DNA from: Oscillospiraceae bacterium
GTDB taxonomy: Bacteria > Bacillota > Clostridia > Saccharofermentanales > Saccharofermentanaceae
Direction of reading: 5' to 3'
Assembly: GCA_902803695.1 (NCBI GenBank)
Contig: CADCQX010000105.1
Span: 1-10,386 of the forward strand
Length of the DNA: 10,386 bases
This document shows, piece after piece, positions 6,165-10,386 of this stretch; positions within the stretch are counted from its first letter, which is position 1, and each line of letters begins with the position of its first letter. Below the pieces are notes generated by a model, which saw only the letters and a program-made list of their open reading frames with translations, did no database searches and had not been told where the DNA came from. The position numbers were made by a program, and so were the translations under genes.

Positions 6165-7235
6165 TCATGAAAGATCTGCACGCATTTTTCGTCTCACTCT
6201 GTTGATGTGACGCTCAAAAGTTCCGTTATTCAGAAGCTCAGTTAAGACCAGTTGTTCGAACGTAGGAACAGTGCATGAATAGAATCCCAGTTTTTGATCG
6301 AACTTTGAAATGAGTTCTTCCGGCAGCAACATGTAACCGACACGAAGTGCAGGGGAGATCGTTTTCGAGAATGTGTTGAGGTAGATGACATTATCTTTTG
6401 TCGCCATCGAAAACAATGTCTCGACAGGTTTACCGAGAACGGAAAATTCGGATTCGTAATCGTCTTCGACTATTATCCTTTTGGCGGAATCTGCCCACCT
6501 TATATACTCATGTCTCTTGGATGCGGAAGCGGAGATTCCGGTAGGAAAACTTCTGAATGGAGAGATGTGTAAAACGCTGGCTTTTGTTCTTTCCAAAGCT
6601 TTGCTCTCGATGCCGTCTTTTCCCAAAGGAAGAAGCTCATATCTTATGTTGGAATTACCGTATACTCTCTGGATCTTTTCGTAGGACGGATCTTCAAGAG
6701 CGAAGATCTCGTCGCCCAACAATCCAGCTATGAGATTGTAGAGATATTCGGCTCCTGATCCGATGATTATCCTTGACGGATCGATGCGGATATCCTTGTT
6801 ACGGGCAAGGTATCTGGAGATGGCTTCACGGAACTCAGGAAGGCCGCAGTTAGGTGATTTGCTTAAGATATCTTCCTGGCGGTTAGTTAAGATCGTCCTC
6901 ATTGTTTTCGATAGGACGGAGACAGGGAAGACGTAGCCTTCCTGTGATGCGGATATCTGATGAAAAGATGGAAGGTTTTCTTCCGGAAATGATGAGAAAC
7001 CGTCTGAGTCGCGGAAGGAAACAAAGTAGCCGCTCTTTTCGACGCTTCTTATATAACCTTCGTCACGGAGAAGGTCGTAGGCGTGCTCGACTGAGATAAC
7101 GCTGACGCCGAACTGAGATGCCATGGTCCTCTTGGAAGGGATCTTGGTGTTATAAGGATAGACGCCGTCAACGATGTCTTTTTTGATGTGATTATATAGT
7201 TTTATGTATGATGTCTCGTTGGTTTTTCTCTTCAT
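6165..7235 (-). CDS. MocR/PdxR-like regulator (GntR + aminotransferase fold), C-terminally truncated
   Basis: Residues 9-72 form a GntR winged helix-turn-helix: SYIKLYNHIKKDI, the IPSKRTMASQFGVS recognition region, and a wing at 60-72. From about 100 a fold-type I aminotransferase domain follows, with GSGAEYLY at 159-166, VEDDYESEF at 256-264 and the PLP-binding Lys291 in NTFSKT. MocR proteins use this domain to sense PLP or PLP adducts. The usual histidine-glutamine pair before FPTG is Arg-Ser here (228-229). The protein stops at 356, just after HINRVRRKMR, whereas the family usually has about 450-490 residues; the small C-terminal domain, including the carboxylate-binding Arg, is absent. 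No other frame restores it. There is no ribosome site near the ATG: GGAG lies 16 bases away. The divergent ECF S-component gene suggests vitamin B6 control. It may be functional and reduced, or a decaying gene. Confidence 0.85.
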   Translation of the reverse strand: MKRKTNETSYIKLYNHIKKDIVDGVYPYNTKIPSKRTMASQFGVSVISVEHAYDLLRDEGYIRSVEKSGYFVSFRDSDGFSSFPEENLPSFHQISASQEGYVFPVSVLSKTMRTILTNRQEDILSKSPNCGLPEFREAISRYLARNKDIRIDPSRIIIGSGAEYLYNLIAGLLGDEIFALEDPSYEKIQRVYGNSNIRYELLPLGKDGIESKALERTKASVLHISPFRSFPTGISASASKRHEYIRWADSAKRIIVEDDYESEFSVLGKPVETLFSMATKDNVIYLNTFSKTISPALRVGYMLLPEELISKFDQKLGFYSCTVPTFEQLVLTELLNNGTFERHINRVRRKMRADLS

Positions 7236-7282
7236 CTGGTTATATAAAAAACTCCGAATCTGGTTATTTCATATGTTCAGAT
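7234..7282. promoter_or_regulatory. Putative MocR operator: two direct 10-mers and an inverted half-site
   Basis: ATCTGGTTAT occurs at 7234-7243 and again at 7258-7267, 24 bases start to start; CAGAT at 7278-7282 is the inverted 5-base half. The first copy overlaps the regulator start codon (complement of CAT at 7233-7235). Paired direct repeats are the known binding mode of MocR proteins such as GabR. Promoter elements here are weak. For the ECF gene TTTCAT (7267-7272) and TAACAT (7289-7294) are 16 apart. For the regulator a TATATA at 7241-7246 would give an almost leaderless mRNA. Poor promoters fit control by an activator. Confidence 0.55.
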
Positions 7283-7342
7283 AAGTTGTAACATAGTAGC
7301 TGTCGGAAGACAATAGCAACCTACAGGAGCGAGGGCATCAAA

Positions 7343-7858
7343 ATGAGCGAGCATGAGAAAGACAAGCTTAAGATAAGAAAGATAGCATATATAGGAGTAC
7401 TGGCAGCACTGATATTTGTCGGAACGGAACTTCATATTCCGACAGCTATAGGACACGTTAACTTAGGTGACCTGATAATACTTGTAGCATCATATATCTT
7501 AGGACCGATCGCAGCGGTTCCTTCTGCAATCGGTGCAGCTGCGGCAGACCTTATCTCAGGTTATGCACAGTACGCATTGCCGACGTTTCTCATAAAGGGA
7601 ATTATGGGTTTTGTAGCTGGTCTCATCATGAAGAGAAACAGCGAGAATAAAGTATCGCTCCCGCGTAAATTGCTGGCTGCTGTTATCGCGGAACTTATCA
7701 TGGTTATAGGTTACTTCGGATTTGAATCTTTGCCGTTTATGTACGGCGCTGCGGCTGCCGTAGGATCACTTATCCCTAATCTTATACAGGGCGCCGTAGC
7801 CATCATCGGAGCGATCCCTCTTACGTATGTTAAGTTCTTTGACAGGATACGCGTTTGA
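7343..7858 (+). CDS. ECF transporter S component, vitamin B6 uptake candidate
   Basis: This 171-residue membrane protein resembles the substrate-binding S component of energy-coupling factor importers (the COG4720-like group, often predicted for pyridoxine or hydroxymethylpyrimidine). A charged cytoplasmic N-terminus (1-12) precedes about six membrane segments. Segment 1 (14-30) carries the Ala-rich face (VLAALIFV) used to dock on the EcfT subunit. The typical block runs from HVNLGDLI (38-45) through GPIAAVPSAIG and AADLISGYAQYALPTFLIKG (67-86). No EcfA or EcfT gene is present, so it would use the shared group II energising module. GGAGCGAGG lies upstream of the ATG, with GAGGG 7 bases away. 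It is divergent from a MocR-type regulator with repeats between them, which is why I prefer vitamin B6 or a relative as substrate. The S-component call is strong, the substrate is inference. Confidence 0.85.
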   Translation: MSEHEKDKLKIRKIAYIGVLAALIFVGTELHIPTAIGHVNLGDLIILVASYILGPIAAVPSAIGAAAADLISGYAQYALPTFLIKGIMGFVAGLIMKRNSENKVSLPRKLLAAVIAELIMVIGYFGFESLPFMYGAAAAVGSLIPNLIQGAVAIIGAIPLTYVKFFDRIRV

Positions 7859-7887
7859 TCACTTAAATGTGTTTTGTTTTTCATGAA

Positions 7888-7926
7888 AAAGATGTCCCGG
7901 GAATTTACTTTTCCCGGGACATCTTT
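7888..7926. terminator. Shared bidirectional terminator of convergent genes
   Basis: The arms at 7888-7903 and 7911-7926 are perfectly complementary over 16 pairs, with a CCCGGG core and a 7-base loop. On the minus strand it is followed by TTTTTCATG and begins 4 bases after the transglutaminase stop codon. On the plus strand a short TTT follows, 29 bases after the ECF gene, so it probably stops both transcripts, more efficiently on the minus strand. Confidence 0.88.
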
Positions 7927-7930
7927 AATG

Positions 7931-10375
7931 TCAGACTTTTACCGAGAATATCTTATAGATAAACTTCGCGTACCATGGATTTTTATCATACATGGCCTTT
8001 GTTGTTCTCTTGCTGATATCGATAAGATCGCGTAGTTCCTTGTCCGATATCATCTCGTTACTGAAGGCGGCTTTCTCAGCTATGAAGGTCGCGCGTTTCG
8101 GCGGACGTGACTTAAGGATCTTAGTTATAAACTTGAAGTAGTGATAGTAAGATCTGGTCCTGTCGTTGATCTCCTTAGTTGCGAACTGGGACTTCCAGTA
8201 GAATGCATATACCACACGGATCAGAAGAAGAGATACGACGGCGCATAATCCCATGAGACCGTAACCGATGACGTAGGTCAGATCGACTTTCTGTTTCTCG
8301 GTCTTCTGTTCTATCTCTTTCTTTTCAGCTTCAGTCGGTTCATTCGTCTGATTCTGTTTCTGATCAACAGGGGTAGGTGTATTACTGTCGTTATTAACCT
8401 GCGGATTGTTGTTATTCGGATCTGGTGATGCGAGATAGGATACCTGCTGATATTCAGGATAGTACTGAGCGATCGCGTCGATATCGAAGTTTCTTGCTGC
8501 CCTGTCATTACCGGGAGTGGAATCACCCATTACCCAGCCGAATTCAGGAAGATAGAATTCGAACCATGCGTGTGCATCTGTTGAGTAGACATTACGTTCA
8601 TGTCCGAACGGAAGACCTGAGATCATATATCCGTCAACGTAACGTGCAGGCACGCCGATCATACGAAGGAGGATAACTGTAGCTGATGCGAAATGTACGC
8701 AGAATCCCGTGTCGCTTTCTCCCAGGAACCATGCGACGAAATCAACATCGTCAGGCGGATACGGAGTGTTCTTATCATACCAGTGAAGCTCACGTACAAA
8801 CTCCGTAACGGCTCTTACTTTGTCTACGTCAGATACTTCGATCTCTCCGTTTAAGATCTGCAGATACCATTCAGGAAGTACACCGGAATCGAGAATTGCC
8901 TGTCTTGTTTCATCAGGAACATTCAGATTGGTTCCGTAAACATAATCATTAATATAATCAGCGGAATAGAGATTTCCGCACTTTTCAGGAATGGCGGAAC
9001 TTGCGAATGAGTTTCCGGAGTTATAGGAATTATATGCGCTTGCTTTTGCCGTTATCGGAGAAAGAGCGCCTGAATACTGGGTGGCATACCCGTCATCTTC
9101 TTCGATCTCTATGACCTGATTCGTACCGTCCGGGAATACGTTTTCGCTCGTCTTCAATTCCGATGCAGTTGTTGAATAATCAGAACCGTAGTTATACATA
9201 TCGAAGTAATAAGGCGTCAGACATACATCGTGATCCAGCATGTATGAGATAAAGACGTTATATTGGCACGGAGCAAAGTCGAGCACGGTGTTGTCGTACA
9301 GATCCAGTAACGGATTAGGAATGTAACCCTGACTCTTCCAGCAATTATCCTCATAGATATCTTTCGAACTTGCTTTGAGATACAGATAGCTTCCTTTGTA
9401 GACCGGAATATCCGGATTATCATATTCGGGATTCTCGGATTTGACCACGCTGCACACGGTATATAGCGGCGGATCGAAATTACCGACTGCATTAAGATCG
9501 GTATCTGCTCCCGTGATCGAGCCGAAGCCCTGAGCGATATTTTCGGTAAGCTTATTCGTCACCTCGTTGCCCTCGGCTTTATTGATGGCATTCATGACGT
9601 GCTTATTTGTCTTCAGAGGTGACTTCAGCACCATTGATCTTATCTGGGTTATGCTCCTTTGTGCGATCTTATCTTTATCGTAAGTATCCTGCGGGAAGAT
9701 AAATCCGATAACGAGCATAAGGATCATCACAGGTGCGATCATTATAAGAGTCTTTGTCTCCGAACTCTTTCTGTCTTTTTTTCGAAAAACATGGATCAAA
9801 ACGAGGAGAAGAACACCTGCCATGGATATCTCGAATGATATCTGATCAGGGAACTTGAAAACAAGTCCGACCGAGCAGACAAAATACGGAATATAGAACA
9901 GAATTGCAGGTATAAGATCCCTTCGTCTGACGATAAAAAATGTCGCAAAGACGGTAGGGATGAAGTTATAAAATGCGAGCATGGTTGTGAGCGCATCTTT
10001 ACCTCTGCTGTAGACTCCGAACGATCCCGGCATTGCTCTGAAAGTATTCTCCTGGAGACTATTTAAGACGACCTTCATAGCTGCCCAGAAATCGAATATA
10101 TCGAAGTAGACCATAAACGCGAAGCCGAGCGGTACGATGACCATCGGTATGAATGAGAAATAGATCTTCTTCGTGTAATGGATCGGTGTTATGAGCAAAG
10201 CCGCACCGATCGAATATAAGACGATGGCAGGCATGGAGATCCTGAGATTATATGTAGACGTCATCATCCATGTGAATCCCATATTGAGCATGGTGGTGAT
10301 GATTACAGACAGGAAGAAAGTCTTTACGCCCGGAGCCCCAAGTGCGGCTCTTTTTTTAACAACATCAGCCGGCAT
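7931..10375 (-). CDS. TgpA-like membrane-anchored transglutaminase-core protein
   Basis: This 814-residue protein has the TgpA layout: about seven N-terminal membrane segments (roughly 19-38, 48-65, 72-95, 128-148, 153-172, 178-197, 209-228), a large outside region, one C-terminal membrane segment (697-725) and a basic cytoplasmic tail to 814. The transglutaminase core has an apparent catalytic triad: Cys559 in TGFCVHFAS, His602 in TDAHAW and Asp618 in GDSTPG. Residues 652-690 are an Asn/Pro/Gln then Glu/Lys linker joining the core to the last membrane segment. Family members may act as proteases or cross-linking or amide-cleaving enzymes at the cell surface; the substrate is unknown. GGAGG lies 6 bases before the ATG, directly at the window edge. 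Such genes usually follow a MoxR ATPase and a DUF58 gene, and these may lie just beyond the right end. A terminator follows at once. Confidence 0.9.
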   Translation of the reverse strand: MPADVVKKRAALGAPGVKTFFLSVIITTMLNMGFTWMMTSTYNLRISMPAIVLYSIGAALLITPIHYTKKIYFSFIPMVIVPLGFAFMVYFDIFDFWAAMKVVLNSLQENTFRAMPGSFGVYSRGKDALTTMLAFYNFIPTVFATFFIVRRRDLIPAILFYIPYFVCSVGLVFKFPDQISFEISMAGVLLLVLIHVFRKKDRKSSETKTLIMIAPVMILMLVIGFIFPQDTYDKDKIAQRSITQIRSMVLKSPLKTNKHVMNAINKAEGNEVTNKLTENIAQGFGSITGADTDLNAVGNFDPPLYTVCSVVKSENPEYDNPDIPVYKGSYLYLKASSKDIYEDNCWKSQGYIPNPLLDLYDNTVLDFAPCQYNVFISYMLDHDVCLTPYYFDMYNYGSDYSTTASELKTSENVFPDGTNQVIEIEEDDGYATQYSGALSPITAKASAYNSYNSGNSFASSAIPEKCGNLYSADYINDYVYGTNLNVPDETRQAILDSGVLPEWYLQILNGEIEVSDVDKVRAVTEFVRELHWYDKNTPYPPDDVDFVAWFLGESDTGFCVHFASATVILLRMIGVPARYVDGYMISGLPFGHERNVYSTDAHAWFEFYLPEFGWVMGDSTPGNDRAARNFDIDAIAQYYPEYQQVSYLASPDPNNNNPQVNNDSNTPTPVDQKQNQTNEPTEAEKKEIEQKTEKQKVDLTYVIGYGLMGLCAVVSLLLIRVVYAFYWKSQFATKEINDRTRSYYHYFKFITKILKSRPPKRATFIAEKAAFSNEMISDKELRDLIDISKRTTKAMYDKNPWYAKFIYKIFSVKV

Positions 10376-10386
10376 TTGAAGCCTCC

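Noticed and set aside
5534..6181. Several open frames of 60-120 codons on both strands in the AT-rich gap
   Set aside because: They overlap each other in different frames, are rich in Phe/Lys/Asn as expected from A/T runs, lack good ribosome sites and resemble no protein family.
8311..8676. Overlapping frames on both strands within the transglutaminase gene
   Set aside because: They are shadows of the Asn/Pro-rich linker region; the 814-residue frame is uninterrupted and carries the catalytic motifs.

Overview
The window looks like a chromosomal segment from a Gram-positive, low-to-mid GC anaerobe of the Clostridia (Oscillospiraceae or Lachnospiraceae type). Supporting signs are strong GGAGG-type ribosome binding sites, TATAAT/TTTACA-type promoters, a lipoprotein sugar-binding protein with SBP-permease-permease order, an ECF vitamin-transporter S component, a DUF4214 surface protein and an intrinsic terminator after nearly every unit. 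The organism call is inference; no rRNA or other phylogenetic marker is present. All genes lie on the minus strand except the ECF S component.

Layout. Bases 1-1137: a secreted DUF4214-repeat protein, cut by the left edge, with its own promoter at 1248-1276. Bases 1363-2232: a zinc-ribbon protein with three membrane segments, with a promoter and a terminator. Bases 2383-5555: a three-gene ABC importer operon of the CUT1 sugar type, transcribed as binding lipoprotein, MalF-like permease, MalG-like permease, without an ATPase gene. A promoter precedes it, a strong hairpin sits between the first and second genes, and a terminator follows. Bases 5556-6164: about 600 bases of AT-rich noncoding DNA with the importer promoter, two CG-centred palindromes and a terminator. 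Bases 6165-7235: a MocR-type (GntR plus aminotransferase-fold) regulator lacking its C-terminal part. Bases 7343-7858 (+): a divergent ECF transporter S component, with repeated 10-mers between the two genes. Bases 7931-10375: a TgpA-like membrane transglutaminase, convergent with the ECF gene and sharing a perfect 16-bp terminator stem.

How the genes work together. The importer probably feeds on an oligosaccharide using a shared ATPase encoded elsewhere. The MocR/ECF pair resembles PLP-sensing regulators placed next to vitamin B6 uptake genes, so B6 uptake control is the most economical hypothesis. The transglutaminase is probably the last gene of an operon entering from the right edge.

I see no mobile element, CRISPR array, tRNA, phage gene or defence system, and no convincing new multi-gene system. 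The observations most worth checking are the truncated MocR with operator-like repeats over its own start codon, and the palindromes upstream of the importer.
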